A stretch of DNA of 64,000 bases from Hydractinia symbiolongicarpus (taxonomy: Eukaryota; Cnidaria; Hydrozoa; Anthoathecata; Hydractiniidae). The translations under genes were made by a program, and so were the position numbers. Below, in pieces: positions 20,074-29,830 of this stretch. The stretch spans positions 18,407,001 through 18,471,000 of the forward strand of contig NC_079875.1 in the NCBI RefSeq assembly GCF_029227915.1, given 5' to 3'. Each line of letters begins with the position of its first letter. Position 1 is the stretch's first letter. A model generated the notes under the pieces. It saw nothing but the letters and a program-made list of their open reading frames with translations, was not told the DNA's origin and did not search any database.

Positions 20074-23000
20074 CTGACATCGATGGAACAGATATTGATG
20101 GATACCTGGGCATGGTTCAATCAAACGTGAAAACACTCATCGAAAACCAAGTGGAAGAAATGGGATCTGTGAAAGTGCAACTTTCTCTTTGGATCCTTTG
20201 GAAAAAGCCAGTGGATGGTACCCCAGAGTTCATTGAGGTGGACAAGGTCTTTCATAGCAACATGACATCTGTATTCCAAGGTACCATTATAGATGAAATT
20301 AGGGATACGATGTTTACTCAAATCAGAACGCATGTTGAGAATCCCGCGTTGCCCAAGAGCGGCTTTAGTATTGGTCTCAACATACATTGAAACACCCAAG
20401 TGGATCGCTACGAAGAAAGCCTTCATCAACCCGAATAACAACGATGAAGAATGCTTCCAATGGGCTATAGTAGCCGCCTTGCATCATGAGGATATAGCAA
20501 AAGATCCTCAAAGAATCAGTAAGCTGCGATTTTATATAGATCGATACAACTGGCAGGGTATTGAGTTTCCTATTAGTATTAAGGATATTACCAAATTCGA
20601 GCGGAATTATCCCACCATTACCGTGAACGTTCTGTATGCAACAGGTAAGAGCTTAATATCCTGCGGCAATCTACATATAATGAACGTGAGAAGGTCAGCC
20701 TGCTATTACTAACGGGTGATAAGAAGAGCCACTACGTGGCCATCAAAAATCTCTCACGGCTATTGGGTAGCGAGATATCGAAAAACCACGGAAAAATAAG
20801 TTTTGTCTGAATTGCTTGCAAGGGTTTCAAACGATAGAATCCCGCGATAAACACTATGTATACTGCAAAGATAATGAAGCGGTAAAGATTACGATGCCAA
20901 GTGAAAAGAAAAGTGGTTATATTACCAGGACGGACAATGCCAGTTCAAGGTCCAATTCGTTATTTATGTAGATTTTGAAAGCATACTGATCTCAATGAAG
21001 GAGAATGCTCGGGATACCAAGACTAAGACGTTGAATAAGCATGTACCATGCGGGTGGGCCACATACTCCACCTTTGCTTATGGAGAGGTACCAGACCCCC
21101 TGTATAAGTGCAGGGGTGAGGGATGCGTAGAGTTATTCGTTCAACACCTGGAGGATGAAGTAAAGCGGCTCTACGCTACCTTCCCACTGCATGACATGAT
21201 GCCCCTAACGGAGTTGCAAAAGAGGGAGCACAAAGAGGTAAAGACATGTCACATCTGCATGAAACCCTTCGACGACGACCCGAATAACCGCAAAGTTCGA
21301 GACCACTGACACTACACGGGTCTATACAGAGGTGCCGCGCATAGTACCTGCAATTTCAACTATAGGATACCCAGCCACATGCCAGTGATCTTCCACAATC
21401 TTTCAGGGTACGACGCCCACTTGTTCATTCGAGAATTGGGGGAGAAGTATGACACCCAGGACATTGGTTGCATCGCTGAAAACACTGAAAAGTATATCTC
21501 CTTCAATGTAAAAATCAAGGTACCCATTGCAGGCATGGGGTACGGTAATGGTGAAACGTACAAGAAGATCGAGATCAGATTCATAGACAGCTGTCGATTC
21601 ATGGCATCAATCTTGGAGAAATTGGCAAGCAACCTCGATGACGAACAGTGCAAAAATCTCCGTTGGTATTTCACTGAGGATGACACCTTTAAGCTCATGC
21701 GAAGGAAGGGTGTATATCCCTATGAGTATATGGATGGCTGGCGACGATTCAAAGAGACTGAGCTACCTCCAAAGGAGGCTTTCTATAGCAAGTTGAACAT
21801 GAAGGGGATTAGCGATGAAGAATACGAACGCGCTCAAAAAGTGTGGAATGTCATCAATCCAAAGGGTGATGAGGTTAATATGGGCGACTATCACGACCTA
21901 TACCTCACTACGGACGTCTTTCTATTAGCCGACGTGTTCGAGACTTTTCGGGGAGTCTGCCAGAATCAATAAAAACTCGACCCTGCTCACTTCTACAGCG
22001 CACCAGACTATGGCTGGGCCATGCATCAAAAACTGCCTACGCACGGGTTCAAGTGGCTGTCGAAGGTTGATATCTTTACAGAGAAGAGGATCGAGAAATT
22101 GGTCACCGATAAAAAGTACGGCTACATCTTGGGGGTTGACATCGATTATCCAAAGAGCCTACATGACAAGCACAACGAGCTGCCTTTCCTGCCGGAGCGC
22201 AAGGTGGTTCATAGGGTTGAGAAACTGCTACCAAATCTCGAAAATAAGCAGAAATACGTGGTACACATCGGGGCTCTTCATCAAGCCCTGAAACACGGGC
22301 TTGAGCTTAAGAAGGTGCATGGAGTTATCCAGTTTAATCGAAAGCTTTGGCTCCGGGACTATATAGACCATAACACGAGGCTTAGAACTGTCGCCAAGAA
22401 CGACTTTGAGAAGGACTTTTATAAGCTTATGAATCTCTCAGTCTTTGGGAAAACCATGGAGAATATCCGTAATCATCGGAATATAAAACTTGTCACCAAT
22501 GAAAAGAAGTACACCAAGCTCATCATAAAGCCCAACTTCAAGAGCGGGAACTACTTCAGCAGTCACCTCATGGGCGTGGAGATGGCTAAAACAGAGGTAA
22601 AGATGAACAAGCCGGTGTATATTGGTCAATATATTTTAGACAACTCGAAAATCGTAATGTACAACTTCCACTATGACTATATGCAGCCCAAGTACGGTAG
22701 CAAGTTGCGGATCTGTTATATGGACACCGATTCCTTCGTGTACCACATCAGAACAGATGATTTTTATCGCGATATTGCTGATGATGTAGAAGCACATTTC
22801 GACACGAGTGCTTATAGCAAAGATGATGGTAGGCCTCTCCCCATTGGTAAAAATAAGAAGGTAATAGGCTTGATGAAGGATGAGCTAGGCGGGGAAGTCA
22901 TGACTTCCTTTATAACTCTGAGGCCCATGGCCTACGCTTACAGGGCCCTAACAAAAGACGGCGGTGATAGAAAGGCCAAGGGTGTTAAAAAGGCTGTGAC

Positions 23001-23214
23001 CAAAAAATGTATAACATTTGAAGATTATCAACGATGTCTAGAGGAAGGTATTGATATAAACAAAACTTGGCGCTGTATACAAAATGAGGGTCATAATTTA
23101 TACACCCAGGAAGTCACGAAGATTGCGCTTAATGCCGCTGATGACAAAAGGATCGTACAAGTTGATCAAATAACGACGCTTGCTTGGGGTCATTACCGGC
23201 TGAAGAAGAAATAA
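20074..23214 (+). pseudogene. protein-primed-type DNA polymerase B, block B (broken)
   Basis: Coding segments lie in different frames: about 20112-20370, 20400-20712, 20995-21309, 21379-21972 and 22021-23214. Visible features are an exonuclease motif region near 20955 (YVDFES), a Cys/His site near 21245 (CHICMKPF), NLSGYDAHLF near 21400, motif B (KLMNLSVFGKTMENIRN, about 22420) and motif C YMDTDS (about 22717). Frameshifts lie near 20390 and 20712-20980, and stops at about 21307 and 21970. At about 22003 an internal deletion joins the region before motif A to the YGWAM sequence just after it, removing the motif A aspartate. The polymerase cannot be active. The thumb end is intact to 23214. 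Confidence 0.9.
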
Positions 23215-23218
23215 AACA

Positions 23219-23389
23219 ATGGGGTTATTGCTACTGATCGCTATATTGCTTCCATATGTATTGATCATTCTCTGTTATTTGAAATATAGACGGGTAATAA
23301 TAAACATGTCAAATCTCGTTGATATTTCGATGTCGATACTCCAGCGGAGGCCGTTGATCAAAAACCTATATGCAAGCGCCAAGCTCTAA
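23219..23389 (+). CDS. small single-pass membrane protein, block B
   Basis: 56 residues. MGLLLLIAILLPYVLIILCY is a strong membrane segment, followed by a basic anchor (LKYRRV) and a short tail. It starts 5 bp after the polymerase stop. It holds the same place as the 17075-17203 ORF of block A, though the two are not clearly alike in sequence. An internal ATG at about 23308 could start a separate 27-residue peptide. Function unknown. Confidence 0.5.
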   Translation: MGLLLLIAILLPYVLIILCYLKYRRVIINMSNLVDISMSILQRRPLIKNLYASAKL

Positions 23390-23446
23390 AGAATTTTCGA
23401 AAGAATAAGCCCTACCTACTACCAAAAAAGTGCACCGAGGCTTTCA

Positions 23447-23764
23447 TTGATAAGGCATGTGATGAACCAGTCGAGAAAGTACACGCCAAAACCAGTGAAG
23501 CATCCTGGTAGAGTAGCCCAAGGTCATAGGTTGGTCGCACTGATGAAGAAGAGGAAGGAAGATATGAAACAACAAGAGGGTGCTGTACAACCTCCAGTCA
23601 AAATCTCTTCTGGAGTGAGTTCTGTACAGTCAAGCAGTGGCGTATACATTGGTGGAAACCTACCCACGCTCGCATGTATCGGAGGTTTCATATACTTTCT
23701 CCGTAAGCCTGCAGGTCCCCAGCAGATTGCCGAAACACATACACAATATCAACAAAAGCCTTAA
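23447..23764 (+). CDS. basic single-pass membrane protein, block B
   Basis: 105 codons. It shares the conserved stretch GRVAQGHRLVALMKKRKEDM and the QQEGAV segment with block A 17209-17562, then a hydrophobic stretch (NLPTLACIGGFIYFL). The annotated start sits in a region that may belong to an upstream frame. The conserved part begins near residue 10. Position after PolB and before the small conserved protein is the same in both blocks. Confidence 0.6.
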   Translation: MIRHVMNQSRKYTPKPVKHPGRVAQGHRLVALMKKRKEDMKQQEGAVQPPVKISSGVSSVQSSSGVYIGGNLPTLACIGGFIYFLRKPAGPQQIAETHTQYQQKP

Positions 23765-23813
23765 ACCAACAACGAAATTGACATTTAAAAGATGCGATAA
23801 GCCTATAATAAAC

Positions 23814-24065
23814 ATGAGTTCGAATGTTACCCCTCAGCAAAAGGAGATAATCGATATGATCTATGAGACAGTCGTGGACCTCGGGTTCACATTTTCATAC
23901 GCAATGCTCGGTAAAAGATTTTTAGTAATCTCAAGCCCCAGCACAAAACTCGACACGAATGACGTGATGAAGATGATTGCGTATTTCACCGCGGGGCGAG
24001 GCAGTCGTGAAATGGCAGTGAATAAAGGCTGGATCCCAGCGAGTATAGTCCCAAAACCTAAGTAA
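23814..24065 (+). CDS. conserved small protein, block B (intact)
   Basis: 83 residues from MSSNVTPQQKEIIDMIYE. The core DLGFTFSYAMLGKRF, then LDTNDVMKMIAYF, then GWIPASIVPKPK, is shared with block A (17559) and in part with the second element (50269). No membrane segment or known motif. It lies 48 bp before the packaging ATPase. Retention in three otherwise decayed copies shows it is a core gene of these elements. Its role is unknown. Confidence 0.7.
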   Translation: MSSNVTPQQKEIIDMIYETVVDLGFTFSYAMLGKRFLVISSPSTKLDTNDVMKMIAYFTAGRGSREMAVNKGWIPASIVPKPK

Positions 24066-24113
24066 GCACCGGAAATGTTTCTGTATACTCTCGGGTATAC
24101 ACAAGTTGAATAA

Positions 24114-24808
24114 ATGACTCTTGATATCGTAAAAAATCCGCACACAGCAATATTCACTGGGCCCACAAGCTGTGGCAAAACTAAGCGCGTCCTGGGCTTG
24201 CTTGAAAATAAGTATCGAGGACATTTCCAAAACATCGTAATTTTGTGCCCAACAATTAAATACAATCGGACATATCTCGATCAAACCAGTCTCTGGAGAG
24301 ATCCCTATGTATTTCTAATTGACCCAGGTGATTAGCTATTTGAATCGATCGAAAAACTGTCGTCTCTGCTGGCAGGTGAAGAGAGCTTGTTTATCGTTGA
24401 CGATGTCATAGCCGACAAAAATCTTGACAAAAAAAAGCAATCTCTACTTGAGTTGGCAATATCTGGCCGGCACCGTTTGCATAGTCTGTGGATCCTAACC
24501 CAAAGCTATACAGCAATCCCCAAGAACCTCCGCCGCCAGAAAAAAATGCTCTTTTTCTGGTATCCCCAAGGAGTGATCTCTCTATTTTGGATCAAGAGAC
24601 GAACCTGATAGAACCTACCGACTGGAAGTCGATCAAAAATCAACTCAAAAAGTCTAAGCACGCGTGTTTGTATATTCGACTCGAGCACCCTAGAAATTGG
24701 AGTATATTAAATCAGCTGAAAGCCTGTCATGAGGAGATGGATAGGATCCCTTATCTGGAAAGTCAATTAGAGGTCCTCCAGGAGGAGTTAAGGTCATGGA
24801 GAGGGTAA
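24114..24808 (+). pseudogene. A32/FtsK-type packaging ATPase, block B (broken)
   Basis: Walker A is IFTGPTSCGKT (residues 14-24) and Walker B is SLFIVDDV (about 24390). These are followed by SGRHRLHSLWILTQSY, the sensor/arginine-rich strand typical of viral packaging ATPases. A TAG at about 24333 interrupts the frame. Downstream of about 24560 the remaining coding sequence (EPTDWKSIKNQLKKS, then a helical end) is in another frame, to 24808. Such ATPases pump DNA into capsids, so the element descends from a virus-like ancestor. Confidence 0.85.
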
Positions 24809-24888
24809 GGTATCAGAAGAACATCATGTATTTTTTCATATTCATGTCTGTCCTAATGATCACTCTGGTTGGAGCCATGTCATATTAA
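24796..24888 (+). CDS. tiny membrane protein overlapping the ATPase end
   Basis: 30 residues: a basic start (MERVRYQKN) and a hydrophobic helix (MYFFIFMSVLMITLVGAMSY). It overlaps the last 13 bp of the ATPase frame and ends 6 bp before the next ATG. Too short for a family assignment. Supported by its clean membrane-helix composition and tight packing. Confidence 0.45.
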   Translation: MERVRYQKNIMYFFIFMSVLMITLVGAMSY

Positions 24889-24894
24889 ATAAAG

Positions 24895-25703
24895 ATGTCC
24901 TCACTAGCGTTGTTTAATTCATTGCCACTGGAGCCATTGAGATATTGGTAAACAATCAGGGTCAACCCATGTTTAAAAGAGCTGATCTTGGAGGGTTCTT
25001 GGGTATTGCTGATATTCGTCACATGTTTCAAGGCGTTGAAACCACGCCACGCATTACCCTGGAGGGAGGTGGGGTTCAGAACCCCGCCCCTATGGAAGGT
25101 AAAAATTGGCATGATATCTTAGTGACATTGGATGGTGCTTTGGAGATTTGTGCACGTTCCAGAAATCCAAAGGCACTTGAGGTCATGAAATGGCTTGCGG
25201 CGAAAGGTATAGAAAAATTACAAAATGAAATCGAAGAGCATCGCCAAGCTCTGGCAATACTTAATGATGATCTCCATGAGAGGGACGTAACCATTGCCAA
25301 CCTTGAAGAGGATCTTCAGGAGAGAGAACATCAGCTCGACCTACCGACCTTAGAAAATGCAGGACTTCGTGAACGGTATGTACCACATGCATATAATTCG
25401 GGGAAAGATAATGTGATCATGATTTTTCGAAAACATACAACACCTGATGAGGATAAATACCACCATCTTCCGTATTACTGTGCACGTGTTCAAAGACGTG
25501 GTATTTTCAAGAGAAGGAGATGGCTGAGAGTTCAATTTCCTGGGTCTGAGGAGATTGTTGTTATCCATAATGCCAATGGCATGCATGCGTTTAATCGATT
25601 TGAAGAGGAAGGACATATGCAGCGATACATCTGCCACTTCAGGCTTATTGATCTTACCCGCGATGATTTGTACGAATTAGGTGCTCCGGCACTAGAAAAT
25701 TAG
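24895..25703 (+). pseudogene. Bro-N-like protein with coiled coil and C-terminal domain (start frameshifted)
   Basis: The ATG at 24895 opens a short frame. The conserved body is in another frame from about 24920. That body has a Bro-N-like DNA-binding domain (GQPMFKRADLGGFLGI, then WHDILVTLDGALEI), then KALEVMKWLAAKGIEKLQ and a coiled coil (about 25215-25340). It ends in a domain of about 100 residues (IMIFRKHT, YYCARVQRRG, CHFRLIDLTRDDLY) like the C-terminal domains attached to Bro proteins in iridovirus-like genomes. 252 codons are uninterrupted after the start problem. Bro proteins bind DNA, and their role in this element is unknown. Confidence 0.65.
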
Positions 25704-26171
25704 GCATAAGTTTTTGTGTGTTATTAACATACAAAAATATTACCATTCCCGACGATGATACGCGCGAGTTATTCGAAGGGTTGTATGATATCGATATGGC
25801 GTAATATTGTACACCACCCACCAAGGAAGTCGCTGGAGACGAAGCTTTCGTGACATGATAAGGCTGCTTGACCACTTCAAGTGTTAAAAGATAGTTAAAT
25901 GTCAAAGAAAAAAAATGGAAACCTATGTACAGGGCCAACAAAAAAACTATTATAGTATTAAGGTACCCGAGCTGAGATGCTGCATAAAGGCAGAATCTAC
26001 CACTGGTTATTGTCCCACTTGTCTGAAAAATTTTAGATTTAGGGGTGGGGTATACTACGAGGGTTTTATATATCCGAACGATGATGGGCAACGTTTGCAA
26101 GGGGTGAGATCGATGATGATATCAAGGCTGATATTGAAGACAGGGGTCTGCATATTGTAAATATTTAAAGA
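25704..26171 (+). pseudogene. decayed coding remnant between Bro-like and membrane protein genes
   Basis: Short open pieces only. They include a Cys pair (YCPTCLKNFRF) at about 26005 and a segment reading YYEGFIYPNDDGQRLQ at about 26055, followed in a shifted frame by DDDIKADIEDRGLHIV. It may be a second small zinc-binding protein. No family recognised. Confidence 0.35.
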
Positions 26172-27780
26172 AACAGGTTGGGTGTGCTACGTTACGAGGT
26201 CATCAAGGATCCTGAGTTAAAGCTCTTGGATCTGGCGGATCTGACAAAAATAAGCGAAATACTAAAATTTCCTATTGAAGATAGACGTTTAGTTGACATC
26301 GATCTTGATATCGAGCCTGATGTTATTTGAGGTATCGTGTACGGATATTCGTTCTATACAGAGCCCCCTTTACTATATTTGTGGGACCCGAATAAAGATA
26401 TTGAGAATGAACCATTAGACGTACTCTTGAAAATACTATATACTAGACCTTAGCCTCCTCCAGGGATGCCGAACATTTTTTTGTATGGTAAGTATTAATG
26501 TAAGCCACAGGTTTACATTAACTACGCTTATGGGTATCAACTGAGCGGTTCCCCCGTAGCGGGGGAACCGGTGAAATGGCCCTACCAATCTTTCACATGC
26601 TCCGGAGGTACCTCAACACTTTCGGGTATTGGATTGGAGTTGAGTACGGAGACGACCGATACACTACTTTTAAAATCAAAGGTTGATAGCCTGTACACGA
26701 ATCTTAGGGATGGGCTTGGGCTTATGACCGATGCGACACATTATGATAGGTTCAGATTAAGAGAGGATGGCCAGCTTGTAGTAAAGAGGGTTGTGACGGG
26801 AAAAAGATCACTACCGGAAGTAGTACTCACGTTGCAAGATGGTAATTTATAAAACAGCTCCAGAGTAGGCTAGGGTTTGATGACTATCAGACACCAAACA
26901 AGGGTAGTAGGGTAGAGGCCCAGAAACTTATGGGTGATATTAATAGCGTTGTGGAAAGGACTGATGACACCGAGATGTTGCCGCTACTCGAGAACGTGCT
27001 CGATGACACGGAGAGCCTCATCGAAGATAATTCCTGTGGCGTGGATATCACAGAGCGTGAAATAAGAGGGTTAAACCGCGAGCTTCAAACGTTACGTAGC
27101 CAACTAAAGCACTTGAAAGGCAAGATGGTCTTCTACGACAGTGAGATTGATAAAGCAGAAGCCAAGGTGAAAGAGCTCGAGATTAAAAAGGCCACGCCTG
27201 GGGCATCCGAGGAACAGCTAGCTATCTGGGACAGGGATATAGCCAAGGCAAGGGAAGAGTTAGAACAACTAAAGGATAAGAAAGGAAGAAGCACGAAAAG
27301 CGCACGGTTTACTTTCCTCAGATACCCAAAGCCAACTAAAGCACATTAAAGACACTCTGATGAAAATCGCGGGGGATGACACGTCACTCGTGGAAAAGCT
27401 AAAGATTCTGTTCAAGGAACAAGGCTTGACGATAGCGAGCATCATCTCCGCCGTTGGCTTGCTGGTCTCTACCATTGTGCTCGCTGTCACTGGAGGAAGC
27501 ACAAGCGCCGTAGGAAGTACAGGAGGAAGTGCTGATGACAAGGGGTATGTGCGGAAACGGGTTGAAAGACTAGGAAAATTCCTAAAGTACCTAGCAGGCA
27601 AAGCAGGGACAGCTCTTCCAGGGATTATTGGCAGCGTGGTCTCTTTCTTCTTCAGAGTTGTAGCGAGAGTCGTCGAGTTTGCAGCAAAACACTTGTGCAT
27701 AGCCTTAGCTGCTGCTGTGAGGATTGTTGTGGCTTACATCGGGCTAAGAGGGGAAAAAGGTCGTAAATTCACGTCTAATT
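26172..27780 (+). pseudogene. long coiled-coil, C-terminally hydrophobic protein (broken)
   Basis: One frame is readable from about 26172 (YEVIKDPELKLLDLADL) through stops at about 26328 (TGA), 26452 (TAG) and 26499 (TAA) to 26852. It includes WPYQSFTCSGGTSTLSGIG and YDRFRLREDGQLVVKR. A frameshift near 26855 leads to 26930-27290, a long coiled coil (EIRGLNRELQTLRSQLKHLK). A second frameshift near 27300 leads to 27340-27780. There KILFKEQGLTIASIISAVGL begins hydrophobic segments rich in Gly and Ala (LAGKAGTALPGIIGSVVSFF). Its size, coiled coil and membrane tail suggest a structural or envelope-associated virion protein. That is inference. It has no match to capsid families I know. Confidence 0.6.
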
Positions 27781-27800
27781 TGTTGATCAACAAATTAGAC
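27773..27800. other. perfect 28-bp palindrome
   Basis: The half-site GTCTAATTTGTTGA is followed at once by its exact reverse complement. It sits at the end of the hydrophobic protein gene and before the next small ORF. It could act as a terminator-like hairpin, a protein-binding site, or the scar of a small inversion. Confidence 0.85.
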
Positions 27801-28134
27801 TTACTTCAACCAAATATATGCGAGTATCAGTCCTACTCCCAACGTGATAACGGTAGCCTTGATATCCTCATGCTGCTCTATCGTCAACTCTATCGTTGAC
27901 TTAATCTCTAAAGCTGTGGAGAATGGTGTTATTAGCGACCATGAGTTCAGCTTAATCATGCAGGAAAGGCAAAAGTACATGCTGCTGAAGGAACAAGCCC
28001 GACAACGAAAACGCAAAATCGTGGACTCTATCAATGAACGGGAGCGACAGCAGCTTGTCGCGAAAGGGCGTGAGGAGGGGAAAGATGAACTGCTCAAAAA
28101 ACTACAATCTGCGCAGTATGTCAGCGGTATTTAG
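27800..28134 (+). CDS. small helical protein with N-terminal hydrophobic segment
   Basis: The open frame runs through VITVALISSCCSIVNSIVDL, a likely membrane-associated helix, then a charged coiled coil (EFSLIMQERQKYMLLKEQAR) and a basic helix to the stop at 28134. The first ATG in frame is not evident upstream of the hydrophobic part. The computed start at 27844 uses an ATA-like context, so the true start is uncertain and may be lost. Last plus-strand gene of the element, converging on the minus-strand set. Confidence 0.5.
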
Positions 28135-28178
28135 AGGAACCACCCCCGTATTCATAATTTATTGTTTTGTACAAAACA

Positions 28179-28454
28179 TTAAATAAGACCCACAACCTCA
28201 CCAGTAGTTGCATCAATCATAAAATCACCATCATATATTATTTGACGCTTTTGTTTTGCTTCCAAGCCTCTGATATATTCATCGAGTATTTTTATGGCTG
28301 TGATTTCTAGGCATTGTTTGCAATGAGGCCCAAGGGTTTGTGTTCTAGTGTTCTTGTACTTTACTTTATGAATAGCAGCGATAAGATCAGATCTCCTAAG
28401 GGTTCAATACCTACGTATCTCTAATTCTTTGGCTTCTTTTTTAAGTTCATTCAT
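28179..28454 (-). pseudogene. small SAP-domain protein (one in-frame stop)
   Basis: Starts MNELKKEAKELEIRRY, then a TGA at the next codon, then TLRRSDLIAAIHKVKY. Together these form a SAP-type fold. A CKQC pair follows, then a helix (AIKILDEYIRGLEAKQ) and a final MIDATTGEVVGLI to the stop at 28179. About 91 codons. It lies 27 bp downstream of the HNH gene on the same strand. It is a second SAP protein, separate from those attached to PolB. Confidence 0.6.
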
Positions 28455-28480
28455 TGTTTATTATAATGAGCCTCTGCTCT

Positions 28481-28971
28481 ATTCAGTGATGATACGATGG
28501 CCTTTCCTCTGATTTTCTATTGCCCACAGGGGCTGCATGTTAGTGTAGTGCAGTCTTGCAAGCTGCGTCTCCCTACTGGGCGCAGCGATATTTTCTTTAT
28601 ATTTAAACGGTATTTTATGATCGAACTGCCACTGACCTCTATTGCTCCAGCACATCCCATCTCTAAATTGGCCCTGGATATGCCCAATAAATGTACAGAT
28701 GCCACACACCAGGTACTCTGTGGATGCTATCTCTGTGTCATGGTATAGAGCATTGTGAATCGTGGCCAAAATTAGTTGATGCATATAAATCACATTCTTT
28801 ACAAAGACCCCGATATTTTTTATGATGGCATCTGGTTCGTTCCCGTGAGGCTTTATCAATATCCAGGCATTTTATGCACATTTTGGTCCATTGCCCATTG
28901 CGCTTATTGATTCCAAAATTATAAAAAAACAAAGACCTTTTGCATTTTGAACATTTCTTGATTTCCTCCAT
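28481..28971 (-). pseudogene. zinc-finger HNH endonuclease, minus-strand copy (frameshifted)
   Basis: Starts MEEIKKCSKCKRSLFFYNFG with the same ribbon as block A 17848. It then has MCIKCLDIDKASRERTRC and GLCKECD before a frameshift near 28785. The next frame holds GQWQFDHKIPFKYKE (HNH core) and ARLHYTNMQPLWAIENQRKG (final H/N-bearing helix), ending at 28481. It is shorter than block A because the repeated fingers are fewer. This gene is on the opposite strand from its block A relative, so the gene order is not a simple duplication. Confidence 0.75.
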
Positions 28972-29161
28972 ATTTTGTTATATTTTGTGAGATACATCTC
29001 ACAAAATTTTTGGACATACTATACTACAACGAATGGTTCCTCCTCGTTATTTGAATCAATAAGATGTCTTGTCCTGGAAAGTTCCACTGGCCTATACTTA
29101 CATTCCTCCAGAAGGACCTGGATGAAATGCTTAGAATTCTGCCGATAAATGCTAGATAATT

Positions 29162-29632
29162 TTATGACTGAGATGCATTGACATATTTCTGTCGTATAGG
29201 TACTGGAAGATCATAGAAATACGTGTTTATTATACCCTCCCATTCTTTTATTTTTGTGTTCAGGTATCTACCGTTCTTCACTGATGAGGTTGAGAACTCA
29301 CTACCATACGATTTCTCAATCGTGGCCAGGATACACTTTTATTTTTCCAGCCATTCAGGATGATCACCAACATTAAATGACATGGTAAGGGAGGATCCAT
29401 CATCGTATCTGGATGCACCGTTTGAATGCAACCCCTTTGGCGTTATAATCAATATTGATGATATCTTGCTGCCATTTTTGTATCCGATCACTATTCTTGC
29501 ATCCTTGCCCTTATTAGCTTGGATAGGATCGCTAAGTACAATATTCTCAGGCTGAACATCGTCAACAGCAAGTACTATTGGTTCGCTGTAAAAATCCCTG
29601 GTCTCTACGGAGTCATTGTAAAATTTGAACAT
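29162..29632 (-). pseudogene. unrecognised protein, one in-frame stop
   Basis: 157 codons with a single TAA near 29341 between NVGDHPEWLEK and KCILATIEKSYG. The protein begins MFKFYNDSVETRDFY, is mostly beta-like in the first two thirds and helical at the end (IKEWEGIINTYFYDLP). Cys-poor, no membrane segment. Position next to the right terminal repeat on the minus strand suggests an early or accessory gene. A single-stranded-DNA-binding protein would fit its size and make-up, but I see no diagnostic motif. Confidence 0.5.
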
Positions 29633-29830
29633 CCTTTTATTTTAATAATCAGGGCCCAACCAAGGATTTTTCACAAGTACACCACCCACCGTTGTAGGTG
29701 AGTGCTGTACTTGTGAATGCTAAGGCTATAGGTGGCAGTGAGAGACCAATGCCGGTCAGGAAGGTCATGGATACTATAGTTTTAAGGCTATTGAATTTTG
29801 ATTGACACTTGACGCACATTCACTATTTTT

